A stretch of DNA of 64,000 nt from Hymenobacter canadensis (GCF_027359925.1 NZ_CP114768.1:248001-312000); one strand, 5' to 3'. Counted from the first letter of the stretch, positions 9,032-17,142 are shown. Translations and numbers: made by a program. The notes: generated from the sequence alone by a model not told the origin.

Positions 9032-9062
9032 TTCAGAGAAGTAATAGTAACAGTCAAATTAA

Positions 9063-9110
9063 GCTCCTTCAAATGAACAGAGCGTTCACAGAGGCACCCT
9101 TTTCCTGAAC
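9063..9110 (-). repeat. Array repeat, long type (copy 1)
   Basis: First copy of the array repeat on the left. It reads GCTCCTTCAAATGAACAG, then AGCGTTCAC, then CACCCTTTTCCTGAAC. It is the reverse-complement form, as in the whole left arm, and closely matches the copy at 12048. Confidence 0.7.
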
Positions 9111-9233
9111 GCAAGTTCTGCTACGCCGACCAGCCAGGTGGATAAGGCCACCCGCACCTCGGTTCTGGCCTATTTTTCTTCTATATATTAGCCCGCCGGA
9201 AGGACTCCCTTTCTGCTTTTGCTGCCCCGCCTT

Positions 9234-9479
9234 ATGCCCCTGCTCCAGTTCTATGCTCATCTGTTGTTCCGGGCGGCCGCGCTGCTCGCGGCGGGGCTCG
9301 CCCTGGCCTGCCTCGCGCTCATCAGCGTGCTGGGTGGGGCCCTGCCGGGCGTGGAACTAAGCGAGCAAGTGGCCCGCGCGGCTACGGCGTTGCACCGCGA
9401 CGCTTGCCGGCTGCGGGCTTTGGCCCGGGCCCGTCAAGCCCCGGCGCCCACCGTTTCCGAGTCCGGCGACGCCAGATAA
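9234..9479 (+). CDS. Small membrane protein
   Basis: 81 residues from the ATG at 9234; a TTG at 9219 is an alternative start. A strong hydrophobic segment (ALLAAGLALACLALISVLGG) near the N-terminus is followed by an Ala/Arg-rich tail predicted to be helical and cytoplasmic. No family was recognised. It follows repeat copy 1 and is closed by a good hairpin terminator. Confidence 0.5.
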   Translation: MPLLQFYAHLLFRAAALLAAGLALACLALISVLGGALPGVELSEQVARAATALHRDACRLRALARARQAPAPTVSESGDAR

Positions 9480-9501
9480 GCCCCAGGGATTACCTCCCTC
9501 G

Positions 9502-9538
9502 AAAAGCCGCTGCACCTGCCGGGCCGTAGCGGCTTTTT
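9502..9538 (+). terminator. Rho-independent terminator
   Basis: AAAAGCCGCT (9502-9511) pairs with AGCGGCTTTT (9528-9537), with a 16-base loop and a short T-run. It lies 23 bases after the stop of the small membrane gene. Confidence 0.8.
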
Positions 9539-9743
9539 GGCGGGTATTTATTTTCATAAACTCCCCAAAATGAGGCGCTAGGGCCCGTTTATTACCAGCA
9601 AAAAGCTTGTTAGACTCCCCGTAGAGGCCAGCGCGAAGCTAGCCTTAGCGCGACCAGTCGGCTGACATAATCCTCCCTTGCTTGAACCACCGTTTGGCTG
9701 AAGGTAAGTTTAGCACCTCGCTTCTTCTGTCACCTCTGCGTTC

Positions 9744-10255
9744 ATGTTCTGGTTCCGACGTTTAGGTATTGTCCTTCTGCTTCTCCTTGCCGTGGGTAGG
9801 AGTGTGGTCGTGGCGCTCGATGGGGCTTGGGCGTTTAACCGGCCCTTGGACGAGCGCGCCGTGGCGGCGTTCTTTTGCCAACCGGGCCTGCGCCTACATC
9901 TGGTCGAGTCGCACAACGTGCTGGGCTTTGACCCGATGGAAACCCACGAGCTCTGGGTCTATGCCTCCACGGCCCCGGGCCAGCCCAGTCGGTTTTGGGA
10001 AAAGACAGCCTGGGGTGGGAGCTGACCGGCGGGGCGGTCCACGCCCTGGCGCGCAGCTTGGCCACGTCCCCGGCTTTGGACCGATGGCCCGGCAGCCGCC
10101 AGTTCGCGCGCCGCAAGTACTTGGCGTACGCGGGCAACGCCTACGCCACCTACTCGGACGGTGCGGGCGGGGCCTACCGCTACGTATAGGCACCGGCTGA
10201 GCAGCGGCTCTACGTCGTCGTTGACAGCCGCGGCGCGTTCTACATGGAGCCCTAG
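9744..10255 (+). pseudogene. Secreted protein gene broken by a frameshift and an in-frame stop
   Basis: The first part (from 9744) encodes a signal-anchor-like N-terminus (FRRLGIVLLLLLAVGRSVVV) and runs to QPSRFWEKTA, then stops. From about 9985 a second frame continues sensibly as ELTGGAVHALARSLATSPAL and KYLAYAGNAYATYSDGAGG. At 10187-10189 a TAG interrupts that frame, after which it goes on as APAEQRLYVVVDSRGAFYME to a TAG at 10253. One indel in the GGGAAAAG run and one nonsense change therefore separate three pieces of one protein of about 170 residues. No family was recognised. Confidence 0.6.
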
Positions 10256-10348
10256 CTTTTGGCCACCATAAGCTCAATTTTCGATAATGCTCGGAATGAC
10301 TTGCTTTTTCACTCGTTCACTTCCTAGGTAATTCCAACCCCACCACCT

Positions 10349-10807
10349 ATGCCAGACCAAGGCTACCCACCCGTCGGATTCTATTTCTCCCTTGGGTTCA
10401 GCGAGGTGAAAACCATGGCCGATGCCACCTTTCAGGAAGTTTCGGGCCTGTCGGCGGAGCGCGAAACCGAAACCATTAGCGAAGGCAGCCAGAACCTGTA
10501 CAAGTCCTCGATAACCACCGTAGCCAAGTACAGCAACCTCGTGCTGAAGCGCGGCCTGCTCATCGAAGGCTCGGCCCTCGCCGCTTGGGTGCGCAACACG
10601 ATGGGCTCGGACTTAACGGAGCCCATCAAGCCAAAGCAGGTGTACCTCAAGCTGCTAAATAATGAGGGTCAGCCGCTAGTCTTCTGGTCGTTCGAGAACG
10701 CTTGGCCAGTCAAGTGGAGCGTGTCCGACTTCAACAACCAGGACAGCACCATCGCTATCGAAACGTTGGAGCTGAGCTATACTAAGCTTCAGCAGCAGTG
10801 GGTGTAA
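10349..10807 (+). CDS. Contractile-injection tail-tube protein (T4 gp19-like)
   Basis: 152 residues. The pattern PPVGFYFSLGFSEVK, FQEVSGLSAERETE, YSNLVLKRGLL, LAAWVRNTMG and WSFENAWPVKWSVSDFNNQ then IAIETLELSYTKLQ is that of the tail-tube family shared by T4-like phages and extracellular contractile injection systems (Afp1/Pvc1 type). It would build the inner tube of a contractile particle. No sheath, baseplate, spike or ATPase gene is near. It lies inside the repeat array as a single-gene unit. A relative is at 58062-58700. Confidence 0.85.
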   Translation: MPDQGYPPVGFYFSLGFSEVKTMADATFQEVSGLSAERETETISEGSQNLYKSSITTVAKYSNLVLKRGLLIEGSALAAWVRNTMGSDLTEPIKPKQVYLKLLNNEGQPLVFWSFENAWPVKWSVSDFNNQDSTIAIETLELSYTKLQQQWV

Positions 10808-10888
10808 CGCGATGATTACGCCAAGCGCGTTTCCTTGCCTCAACGCTAATTACCGGCGCGGTACAGCTGCTGCGATGTGATCTGCGCA

Positions 10889-10925
10889 GGCTGTTTTTTC
10901 ATCGTCAATACCCTTTTCTTGAATC
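10889..10925 (-). repeat. Array repeat, degenerate (copy 2)
   Basis: GGCTGTTTTTTCATCG, then TACCCTTTTCTTGAAT. It aligns with the left-arm form GCTCGTTT...ACC(C/G)TTTTCTTGAAC. A weaker possible copy lies at 10288-10320. Confidence 0.5.
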
Positions 10926-10941
10926 CCTCCGAGGGTAGGCT

Positions 10942-11430
10942 TTACTTGATGGATTTCCCGTTCCGAAATGTCTGGACACTCTGCGGCTTTCCATCTTCTG
11001 CATACATGGTCCACGTGCCTTCGTATTCGTCATGCTGGAAGCCGCCTACCCCCCGCAGGTTGCCGTTCTCATACCAATAGCTGTGCGTGCCTTCGCGCTG
11101 CCCGTTTACGTAAGGCCCCACCCGCGCTTTTTGGCCATTACGATGCCAGTAAGTCCACTCGCCCGTCTCCTTGCCGCTTTGGAGCACTCCCTGTGCGTAA
11201 CGGCCTCCTGAGAGATAATAAATCGTTCGGAGTCCGTCAGTGGGAGGTGCAAAGACGAGGTACTTCGCACGTGATGCAGGCAAAGTGTTGACGTTGGCGA
11301 TAAAATCAGATTTACTGATTAGCGTGTCATGGATCACCACGTCCATGGCGTTTAAATCCATGTTCAGGGATTGGCTGAAGGAGAGGAAAGGGGTGAGTAG
11401 CGCTCCCACCAATAAAAATAGAGTTCGCAT
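10942..11430 (-). CDS. MORN/YwqK-like repeat protein, secreted
   Basis: 162 residues from the ATG at 11430; an in-frame ATG at 11469 adds 13 residues before the signal. The signal peptide is RTLFLLVGALLTPFLSFSQ. The C-terminal half has MORN-type repeats: GEWTYWHRNGQKARVGPYVN, GQREGTHSYWYENGNLRGVG and EYEGTWTMYAEDGKPQ. This is the layout of YwqK-family proteins, often annotated as antitoxin components; the role is not proved. The gene reads against the general left-arm direction, yet the flanking repeats keep their orientation. Confidence 0.65.
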   Translation of the reverse strand: MRTLFLLVGALLTPFLSFSQSLNMDLNAMDVVIHDTLISKSDFIANVNTLPASRAKYLVFAPPTDGLRTIYYLSGGRYAQGVLQSGKETGEWTYWHRNGQKARVGPYVNGQREGTHSYWYENGNLRGVGGFQHDEYEGTWTMYAEDGKPQSVQTFRNGKSIK

Positions 11431-11480
11431 AGCAAGGCAAAGACTGCAAATAAGCATGAATGATAGCACGAATCAATAAC

Positions 11481-11512
11481 GCTCGTTTCGCCGAATCACC
11501 GTTTGCGTGAAC
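11481..11512 (-). repeat. Array repeat, short type (copy 3)
   Basis: GCTCGTTTCGCCGAATC, then ACCGTTTGCGTGAAC. Its reverse complement is nearly identical to the right-arm copies at 25383, 30605 and 33086. Confidence 0.8.
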
Positions 11513-11537
11513 GAGACACTTCGTTCCAACCTGTTCC

Positions 11538-11990
11538 TCATTTTGGAAGCCAGGTGTATTTGTCCTTATTGAGCAACGCGTATCGCTGGCTTCCAACAAG
11601 TAGGTAGTCTGTTGCGGGCTTCTTTTCCACCAAGGAGCCCGTCGTACTGGCCCTGTATAAATGCTGGGTCACGCTAAACGTTAGGTGCTTTCCCAGGCTT
11701 GTTACGCGTATGCCTGGGCTGAAAACAAAAAAAGGTTCGAAGGATCTGTTGGCCAGCGCTATTTCATCGGGCTTTGTTGTTTCCAGCGCCACCACGAATT
11801 GGTACTTGTTAAGCTGGCATGCGGCGCAATATTTCTTTTCCTGCAGCACCCCCGTAAACGCAAGTGCGGCAAAGAATTCCTTGTGCGACGTGATGCGCTG
11901 TTGAGTGTCTGCGTTTACGCCCTGCGCAAACCGGAGATAACTACAGGAAGCCAGCAGGAGGGCCACCAGAGCGGGTACAACGTTTTGCAT
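11538..11990 (-). CDS. Small lipoprotein of unknown function
   Basis: 150 residues. The N-terminus VVPALVALLLASCSY has a lipobox with Cys16. The mature part has no recognised domain. It contains a YCAACQLNKYQF segment with two closely spaced cysteines, and beta-rich stretches such as KHLTFSVTQHLYRAST. It is a single gene between two repeats, read to the left. Confidence 0.6.
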   Translation of the reverse strand: MQNVVPALVALLLASCSYLRFAQGVNADTQQRITSHKEFFAALAFTGVLQEKKYCAACQLNKYQFVVALETTKPDEIALANRSFEPFFVFSPGIRVTSLGKHLTFSVTQHLYRASTTGSLVEKKPATDYLLVGSQRYALLNKDKYTWLPK

Positions 11991-12047
11991 GGATGCCGTT
12001 TACTTAGGGAATAGCTTTATCTAAGATTGACCTAAAGGTAGGCTTAC

Positions 12048-12097
12048 GCTCCTTCAACTGAACAGAGCGCGTTCACGGCAGTACCCTTTTCTTGAAC
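12048..12097 (-). repeat. Array repeat, long type (copy 4)
   Basis: GCTCCTTCAACTGAACAGAG, then CGCGTTCACGG, then CAGTACCCTTTTCTTGAAC. It contains the internal pair TGAAC/GTTCA. It closely matches copy 1 and the reverse complement of the copy at 31779. Confidence 0.8.
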
Positions 12098-12148
12098 AGT
12101 AAAGGGGAGGGGTCCACTCTAGGAAAAGTGGTAGCTTTCCCGCCCGTT

Positions 12149-12799
12149 ATGCTTCACCAACCTGCCCTGCCCACTGCTCAAACGCCTCGCGGGCTTCGGC
12201 TAACCTGCCTGCTGGGCTTGCTGGGGGCCCAGTTCCCCGGCTGGGCGCAAGAAGCCCCGACGCCCTTGCATGCCTTCTTGCAGCAGCACTACGACAGCAC
12301 CATCGTCTACCACGTCGGGTCCTCGTGGTACAACGCGCCGAACTATATCATCTTGGCCAAGCACCGGGGCGGGGTGGACGCCTTCACCTATGCCAACCCC
12401 TACCGGGACGGACTAGGCCACTACTACCCCGGCCAGCTCGTCCGCCACTTTAGCAAGGAGGACACCCGATTTCGGGCGACGCGGCCCGATACCAACCGCT
12501 ACCTGGTGCCCCGCGCCGGGGACCCAGCGGAGCTGCGGCGCGCCTGGCAGCAGCTGCACCCTACGCGGTTCTGGTCCGTACGCGGCGACGGGGAGCGGCC
12601 CGCTACACCGGCGTCCTGCTTCATCGACGACGGGCCCGAGCACGTGTTTTACCTGCTTGACAAACGCGCCATCCGGGTCGTCCGCTTTTACGCCCCGCAA
12701 GAGTTGCAAGACTGTGAGGATGCGAGGCAGGACCCGGGCCGAGCGCAGGCTTTGGCCACGATTCAAGTATTGCAAGCATTGATTCCGCGTGTACGATAA
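12149..12799 (+). CDS. Secreted protein of unknown function
   Basis: 216 residues. I use the ATG at 12149 because the longer frame to 12092 overlaps the repeat. A signal peptide (LTCLLGLLGAQFPGWAQ) precedes a mature part that starts LHAFLQQHYDSTIVYHVG and contains YNAPNYIILAKHRGG, FWSVRGDGERP and VFYLLDKRAIRVVRFY. No family was recognised. The stop is followed after 2 bases by repeat copy 5, the usual spacing in this arm. Confidence 0.6.
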   Translation: MLHQPALPTAQTPRGLRLTCLLGLLGAQFPGWAQEAPTPLHAFLQQHYDSTIVYHVGSSWYNAPNYIILAKHRGGVDAFTYANPYRDGLGHYYPGQLVRHFSKEDTRFRATRPDTNRYLVPRAGDPAELRRAWQQLHPTRFWSVRGDGERPATPASCFIDDGPEHVFYLLDKRAIRVVRFYAPQELQDCEDARQDPGRAQALATIQVLQALIPRVR

Positions 12800-12801
12800 A
12801 G

Positions 12802-12836
12802 GCTCGTTTTGGCGAATCCGACCCTTTCACTGAACT
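12802..12836 (-). repeat. Array repeat, short type (copy 5)
   Basis: GCTCGTTTTGGCGAATCCG, then ACCCTTTCACTGAAC, starting 2 bases after the upstream stop codon. Confidence 0.75.
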
Positions 12837-12931
12837 CTTATTCAAAAACGGGGCGAAAGCATTTTCTTGCGAAAGAACCCGCCCGCTTATGGCGAAATTA
12901 CCAGCATCCCTTCTCCAAAGAATACGATAAC

Positions 12932-13465
12932 GTGTCCAGTTCTAAAATCCTTGCTGTCTTGGTATCTTCTTTAGTCTCGCATACTGCTCACAGTCAATCC
13001 AAAGTAGGTATTGTGAAGATTAGCTCCGTTGATACGGTTATAAACAATAAGCCAATTCACTACGAGACCTTCTACAACCGATTTAATCATAAAAGGGGAA
13101 TCGTGCTAGGGCGCAGCAGGATTGAGTGTGAGATCGTTATCAAAGAAAAGACATTTGCCATCCTGCCCGGCAACAGAGATACCCGAAAATTGTATCTGCA
13201 TACAAATTTAACCCGCAACGATGTGGTCTTCAATTCCATGAATACGGAGAAGAACAAGGACGGCATATGGGTACATTATTCGGCTGCACATCGGGTTGAT
13301 TCAGTGGCGTGTTACGACGATCAGGGGCTACGCCTAGTGCTGCAATTCCGAAAGAATGGTTCGCCGAGAGTGATGCATCGCTATAAGAATGGCCAGCGAC
13401 AAGCCCTAGGGCCCTGGCTGTATGATAGAAGAGGCAGAGTTATGAATATCTCCCCAGATTTTTGA
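12932..13465 (+). CDS. Secreted protein, possible YwqK-type C-terminus
   Basis: 177 residues from a GTG at 12932. Longer starts in the same frame run through the repeat and lack a signal peptide. Here the N-terminus SKILAVLVSSLVSHTAHSQS is a good signal sequence. The mature part (GIVKISSVDTVINNKPIHYE ... GIWVHYSAAHRVDSVACYDD) ends with FRKNGSPRVMHRYKNGQRQA, which resembles a weak MORN repeat. The function is unknown. Base composition is lower in GC than the neighbours, which suggests a different origin for this unit. Confidence 0.55.
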   Translation: MSSSKILAVLVSSLVSHTAHSQSKVGIVKISSVDTVINNKPIHYETFYNRFNHKRGIVLGRSRIECEIVIKEKTFAILPGNRDTRKLYLHTNLTRNDVVFNSMNTEKNKDGIWVHYSAAHRVDSVACYDDQGLRLVLQFRKNGSPRVMHRYKNGQRQALGPWLYDRRGRVMNISPDF

Positions 13466-13482
13466 GGGGTAGTTCGTAAAAT

Positions 13483-13515
13483 GCCTCGTTTCGCTTTTTG
13501 GACCTTTTTGTAGAC
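13483..13515 (-). repeat. Array repeat, short type (copy 6)
   Basis: GCCTCGTTTCGCTTTTTGG, then ACCTTTTTGTAGAC, 17 bases after the upstream stop. Confidence 0.7.
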
Positions 13516-13583
13516 TTGCCTACCGTACATCACTCAGCCCTTTACTTCGGCCTGATGTCTTCCCCTCTTCGCCTCCGTCCCCA

Positions 13584-14330
13584 ATGTCCGCCGTCAGAAA
13601 GCTACCCGCCACTTCCGAAGACTGCCGCGTCGTGCTGACAGAAGAGGCCCTCGCGTACCTGAAGCAACAGGGCGTGCGCTTGGAAGAGGCCGAAGGGGTG
13701 ACCATCCCCAGTAAGTATGCCCAGGGGTTCGCGCTGGCCACCGGGGAAGTAGTGGTCGTGGAGAACGGGTGGCGCGCCGATGCCCCAGCCTTTATTTTCG
13801 CTACCGAGGCGGGCTTTGCCGCCTGCTGCCGTGCGGACCACTTTCCCGTGCCCCCGGCTGACGTGACGTGGCCCGAAGCCCACGCCCGGAACGTGCGGCG
13901 GTTCCTAACCCACCCGGCCGTGTACGCGGACCCGTTGCGAACTGCCTTGGGGGTAGCGGCCCCGTTTCGCACGCTGGCAGCGTGCGAAACCGCTTTTGCG
14001 CAGGTACTTCCCTATATCCGCCGGACGTCCGTGCCCTGGAAAACGCGCGAACCCGTGGCCTATGCCTTTGGCTTGGCTGCAGCCCAATTTTGCGTGGCCC
14101 ACTGGGGCCTGTCTTGCACGGTGCGCAAATGGTACGACCTCTACAATCCGTACTATCGGCCACACTTGAAGTTTGCCCCGGCGGGCGGACATGCGCATGT
14201 TACAGATGTTTTCAACACCGTGATTGCCATCTGCAGGTCTACTTCCAAGCCGAATTTTCCCACGCTCATGTGGTGGCTGACGGGTGTTTCTCCGGTGAAA
14301 CAGGCCACCGGTATGCCCACGGGGGAATAA
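13584..14330 (+). CDS. Hypothetical cytoplasmic protein
   Basis: 248 residues, no signal peptide or membrane segment. The N-terminal 100 residues (EDCRVVLTEEALAYLKQQGV, SKYAQGFALATGEVVVVENG) and a Trp/Tyr-rich C-terminal part (VAHWGLSCTVRKWYDLYNPY) give no known family. The size, soluble nature and single-gene unit are in keeping with immunity-like or unknown cassette cargo. This is not shown by the sequence. Confidence 0.55.
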   Translation: MSAVRKLPATSEDCRVVLTEEALAYLKQQGVRLEEAEGVTIPSKYAQGFALATGEVVVVENGWRADAPAFIFATEAGFAACCRADHFPVPPADVTWPEAHARNVRRFLTHPAVYADPLRTALGVAAPFRTLAACETAFAQVLPYIRRTSVPWKTREPVAYAFGLAAAQFCVAHWGLSCTVRKWYDLYNPYYRPHLKFAPAGGHAHVTDVFNTVIAICRSTSKPNFPTLMWWLTGVSPVKQATGMPTGE

Positions 14331-14334
14331 TACT

Positions 14335-14366
14335 CTGATTTGCCTCAAATACCGTTTCTCTGAACT
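14335..14366 (-). repeat. Array repeat, short type (copy 7)
   Basis: CTGATTTGCCTCAAATACCG, then TTTCTCTGAAC. Its reverse complement matches the right-arm copy at 34589, so this subtype occurs once in each arm. Confidence 0.75.
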
Positions 14367-14401
14367 TTCCTTTTATACCGCCGGCACGGAATGCAAGCCC
14401 A

Positions 14402-14803
14402 ATGATTCAACGGCTCTTTCATTACGCCTACTGCGGGGGCCGCCTGGTTGATAAATACCGCCCGCTCAATGGCGCACATCGAATCGTGAGCGTTTTCATT
14501 ACGTCACTGCTGACCTGCCTTTACTTCATCTTTCTGAGGCTGTTGTATGTTTTATCTGCGTTCAAGGTGCCGGAAGTTGCCTTGTTTGGAATGCTCGTCG
14601 TGCTGGTGGCGATTGGGTGGGGAGCGTTAAAAAAGTGGCAGTTCCGCCAGCTCCACGTATCGGAACGCATTGTAAACAATGGTTTCAGCAAGCGAAAGGT
14701 GAAAGCATGTGGTTGGCTATCGGTTGCCGTTTCCCTCTTCAGCATCTGGGCAGTCTTGCTGACAGGCATATTCACCATTGAGAATTACATAGCCTGGCCA
14801 TAA
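14402..14803 (+). CDS. Small integral membrane protein
   Basis: 133 residues with three likely membrane segments: VFITSLLTCLYFIFLRLLYV, VALFGMLVVLVAIGWGAL and WLSVAVSLFSIWAVLLTGIF. A basic loop (KKWQFRQLHVSERIV ... KRKVKA) lies between the second and third. No family was recognised. It is the only gene of its unit. Confidence 0.6.
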   Translation: MIQRLFHYAYCGGRLVDKYRPLNGAHRIVSVFITSLLTCLYFIFLRLLYVLSAFKVPEVALFGMLVVLVAIGWGALKKWQFRQLHVSERIVNNGFSKRKVKACGWLSVAVSLFSIWAVLLTGIFTIENYIAWP

Positions 14804-14822
14804 CCAATTGATTCTATTCATT

Positions 14823-14869
14823 GGCTCCTGTTTTTGAACGGGACGTGTTCACCGACCCACCGTTTTTTT
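14823..14869 (-). repeat. Array repeat, long type (copy 8)
   Basis: GGCTCCTGTTTTTGAAC, then GGGACGTGTTCACCG, then ACCCACCGTTTTTTT. The next start codon is 11 bases away, the closest in the left arm. Confidence 0.65.
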
Positions 14870-14879
14870 ATACTATTCT

Positions 14880-15329
14880 ATGGGCTATAGTCTGCGCGCC
14901 TTCATTGGTTCAACCGATGCCTTACTCCCGTTGGCCGCTGCTTACCCAGAAGCGGTGCGCGTGCCGCTCACCCAGGGTCTTTGCCTGATTCCGCTTACGG
15001 GCGAGCTCTACGATGGCATCGTGAACGGGGTGAGTTCGGCACACATCGCGCCCTTCTCCTTCATGCCTACACAGCTGGAGCAGCAGGTGCGCTCGCACAT
15101 CGGTCTCGCGGCCGTCGGCTATGTCGAAGCCGACTATTTCGGTGGCCACGGCCAGCAAGCGGCGCTGTGCTGGCAGAATGGGCAGCGGCAGGTATGGGGG
15201 CCAAGCCAGGGCGCCATTAATGCCCTACTCGCACAACTAGGCGCCGTAACCACACGGGGGCACCAGGACGCCTTTGAGGCGGTAGGTCTACGCCAACACC
15301 GCCACACCGAAGACTGGTTACCTGAATAA
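14880..15329 (+). CDS. Hypothetical protein
   Basis: 149 residues from ATG 14880. Cytoplasmic, with conserved-looking GYSLRAFIGSTDALLPLAAA, LTQGLCLIPLTGELYD, VGYVEADYFGGHGQQAALCW and WGPSQGAINALLAQLG. The family is not recognised, but the even composition and clear start support a real gene. It shares its unit with the next gene, 34 bases downstream. Both products have an EADYF/EADYL segment. Confidence 0.6.
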   Translation: MGYSLRAFIGSTDALLPLAAAYPEAVRVPLTQGLCLIPLTGELYDGIVNGVSSAHIAPFSFMPTQLEQQVRSHIGLAAVGYVEADYFGGHGQQAALCWQNGQRQVWGPSQGAINALLAQLGAVTTRGHQDAFEAVGLRQHRHTEDWLPE

Positions 15330-15363
15330 CCGTTTGCCTATACCTGCTCTACCTTTCGCCCAC

Positions 15364-15738
15364 ATGGTTACGCACCACCTTGTCACCTTCCCGGCTCACG
15401 AGCGCCCTTCATTCGCGGCAGTTGAGCGGGCAGTGCAGGCCCTCTCGGGCCTGGCGGTGCACTACACGCCCGAACGCATGCACTTGGTATGTCCCGCCCT
15501 GCGACGGGAAGTAGCCCTGTATGAGGAAGAAGGGAACAAGTACTGCATCACCACCTTTGTCGTCGAAGCCGACTACCTGCTGGTAACGACCATTGTCGCT
15601 TTGCAACGCTTAGGGGGCACCTTTTCCGCCAGCTTACCCCCGTGGGCCGGTCAAGCTTGGGGGCCACTCAATAAGTGGGTCTACCGGTTACGGCGAAACC
15701 GCATCTGGTATCCTTATCCCGATAAACCCCTCACATAG
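15364..15738 (+). CDS. Hypothetical protein, partner of the preceding gene
   Basis: 124 residues from the ATG at 15364; a TTG at 15334 is an alternative. It contains VVEADYLLVTTIVALQRLGG, which echoes VGYVEADYFGG of the upstream product, and WAGQAWGPLNKWVYRLRRNR. The two genes form the clearest two-gene unit of the array and may be co-transcribed as an interacting pair. No known family. Confidence 0.55.
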   Translation: MVTHHLVTFPAHERPSFAAVERAVQALSGLAVHYTPERMHLVCPALRREVALYEEEGNKYCITTFVVEADYLLVTTIVALQRLGGTFSASLPPWAGQAWGPLNKWVYRLRRNRIWYPYPDKPLT

Positions 15739-15753
15739 CAGGTTTTCTACTAA

Positions 15754-15786
15754 GCTCGTTTTCCTGTTCGGACTGTTTGAGCGAAC
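15754..15786 (-). repeat. Array repeat, short type (copy 9)
   Basis: GCTCGTTTTCCTGTTCGG, then ACTGTTTGAGCGAAC, 15 bases after the upstream stop. Confidence 0.75.
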
Positions 15787-15806
15787 ACCCCGTTGTTGTT
15801 TAGGGA

Positions 15807-16163
15807 ATGATTTCGACTGTTTTCTTCGCCTGTGTCTTTTCAGGAGCTGAATCACCTTCGGATAAAAAGAAGCTCTTGAAAGAGAAGTTACCACAGCTTG
15901 TCGAGATGACGGCTGCCTTCAAACGCTTCTACGGCAACAACGAGTTTGCCATCCTACTACAGCGGGTTAAGTCTGAGATATTCATCGACAACATCGTCCC
16001 TAAACTTGTCGAGAAGATCTGGCAGCTCACCAAGTATAACTCGGTGCCTGGTGAGGGGAAGGATGAGCCACTCGTTTCGAGCATCATCATGTCCGTTCTC
16101 AGCGACGACAAAATCAATGGCGTGGTAGATGTGACCGACTGCTCACTCAAACAGGCTGCTTAG
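15807..16163 (+). CDS. Small hypothetical protein
   Basis: 118 residues. A short hydrophobic N-terminus (ISTVFFACVFSGA) may be a signal sequence, or the start may lie further in. The rest is helical and charged (DKKKLLKEKLPQLVEMTAAF ... VPKLVEKIWQLTKYNSV) and ends SSIIMSVLSDDKINGVVDV. No family was recognised. It converges on a lipoprotein gene of the opposite strand within the same unit. Confidence 0.5.
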   Translation: MISTVFFACVFSGAESPSDKKKLLKEKLPQLVEMTAAFKRFYGNNEFAILLQRVKSEIFIDNIVPKLVEKIWQLTKYNSVPGEGKDEPLVSSIIMSVLSDDKINGVVDVTDCSLKQAA

Positions 16164-16181
16164 GGGAAGACCTGCTAGCAC

Positions 16182-16616
16182 CTAATTGCGGGCCATCTCT
16201 ATCTTATAGCCATAGCGCTCGCGTGCGACGGTCGGATCTTCGGGGAATTCTCCTCGCAGATACAAGTGTAATTCCTTGCTAGTCAGCTTAAGAATAGTAA
16301 AAGATTCCGAAAATGTTTGTTTAGGGCATATGATTTGATTGCCGGACCGCACGTAGGGGAATTCTACTCTAGTGCCGTTCTGCCACAATTGAGTTACTGT
16401 CGAATCAGTAAAAATCAGCTGCCTAATGTTTAGAGCAGATATAGTGGGCGCAAACCTGAAGAGCACTTTATCATTTGCATCACATAGCTCGGGATAGATG
16501 TTTTTGACGTACCAGTGACCCGGTAGTAGCCCCTCTGGCTCAGGTTCCTTCTCTTTTTTACAACCCGAGGCTAACAGGGTCAAAGCGAAAAGTAGGGCAA
16601 GTAAAATTCGTGTCAT
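16182..16616 (-). CDS. Lipoprotein, possibly lipocalin-like
   Basis: 144 residues. The signal peptide RILLALLFALTLLASGC ends in a clear lipobox, followed by the Lys/Glu-rich KKEKEPEPEG linker. The mature part (HWYVKNIYPELCDANDKVLF, SALNIRQLIFTDSTVTQLW, ILKLTSKELHLYLRGEF) has the alternating beta pattern of lipocalin-like Bacteroidota lipoproteins. It is read opposite to most left-arm genes while both flanking repeats keep the left-arm orientation. Confidence 0.65.
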   Translation of the reverse strand: MTRILLALLFALTLLASGCKKEKEPEPEGLLPGHWYVKNIYPELCDANDKVLFRFAPTISALNIRQLIFTDSTVTQLWQNGTRVEFPYVRSGNQIICPKQTFSESFTILKLTSKELHLYLRGEFPEDPTVARERYGYKIEMARN

Positions 16617-16687
16617 AAGTGGGGTACCGACTTTTAGAAGTTCTTGTAATATAATGATGCCATGCCCAGAAGTGCAACCTGATTAAT

Positions 16688-16721
16688 CCCTCGTTTCGCT
16701 ATTCAGACCCTTTTACTGAAC
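16688..16721 (-). repeat. Array repeat, short type (copy 10)
   Basis: CCCTCGTTTCGCTATTCAG, then ACCCTTTTACTGAAC. Confidence 0.75.
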
Positions 16722-16778
16722 GAGCAGCTAATGCGCTAATTTGGCTCCACTCAATTGCCTGCCACTGTTGCTACGCCT

Positions 16779-17126
16779 ATGCCACCGGACCTTGCTTATT
16801 CGTTTGACGACGAAGTGGCGTCAAAGTTTTGCTACGACCTGGACGGCAAGCGCCTGGAAATTCATTTCAACGGCTGCTGGGAAATAGCCACCAGGCGCTA
16901 CCACGACGGGCCCTGCCATTTACTGATACACCAGTGGACCGATGCCCGCTGCCAAGAGGAGGTCGTGAGCCCCCGCTTTGCCCGGTTAGAAGAGCGGATG
17001 GGCATTGTCAGCTTACTGCTGCACTTCGCGTGGACCGCCGAGGGGGCCGAGGCGTTGGTCAACACGATTGACAACCGCTACCTGCTGCTCCGATTTGCCA
17101 ATCCGTCCGTGGAAGTGGTGCTTTAG
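16779..17126 (+). CDS. Small hypothetical protein, immunity-like
   Basis: 115 residues from ATG 16779; a TTG at 16755 extends the frame. The order is SFDDEVASKFCYDLDGKRLE, IHFNGCWEIA, then a basic middle and NTIDNRYLLLRFANPSVEVV. The beta-strand-rich start about how a compound reads through an aspartate turn recalls small immunity proteins, but I cannot place it in a named family. Single gene between copies 10 and 11. Confidence 0.5.
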   Translation: MPPDLAYSFDDEVASKFCYDLDGKRLEIHFNGCWEIATRRYHDGPCHLLIHQWTDARCQEEVVSPRFARLEERMGIVSLLLHFAWTAEGAEALVNTIDNRYLLLRFANPSVEVVL

Positions 17127-17142
17127 CCTAACAGGCGCAGAG

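Noticed and set aside
10288..10320. A further array repeat before the tail-tube gene
   Set aside because: Only the end (TTCACTCGTTCAC-like) and a GCTCG start resemble the repeat; too weak to list as a copy.
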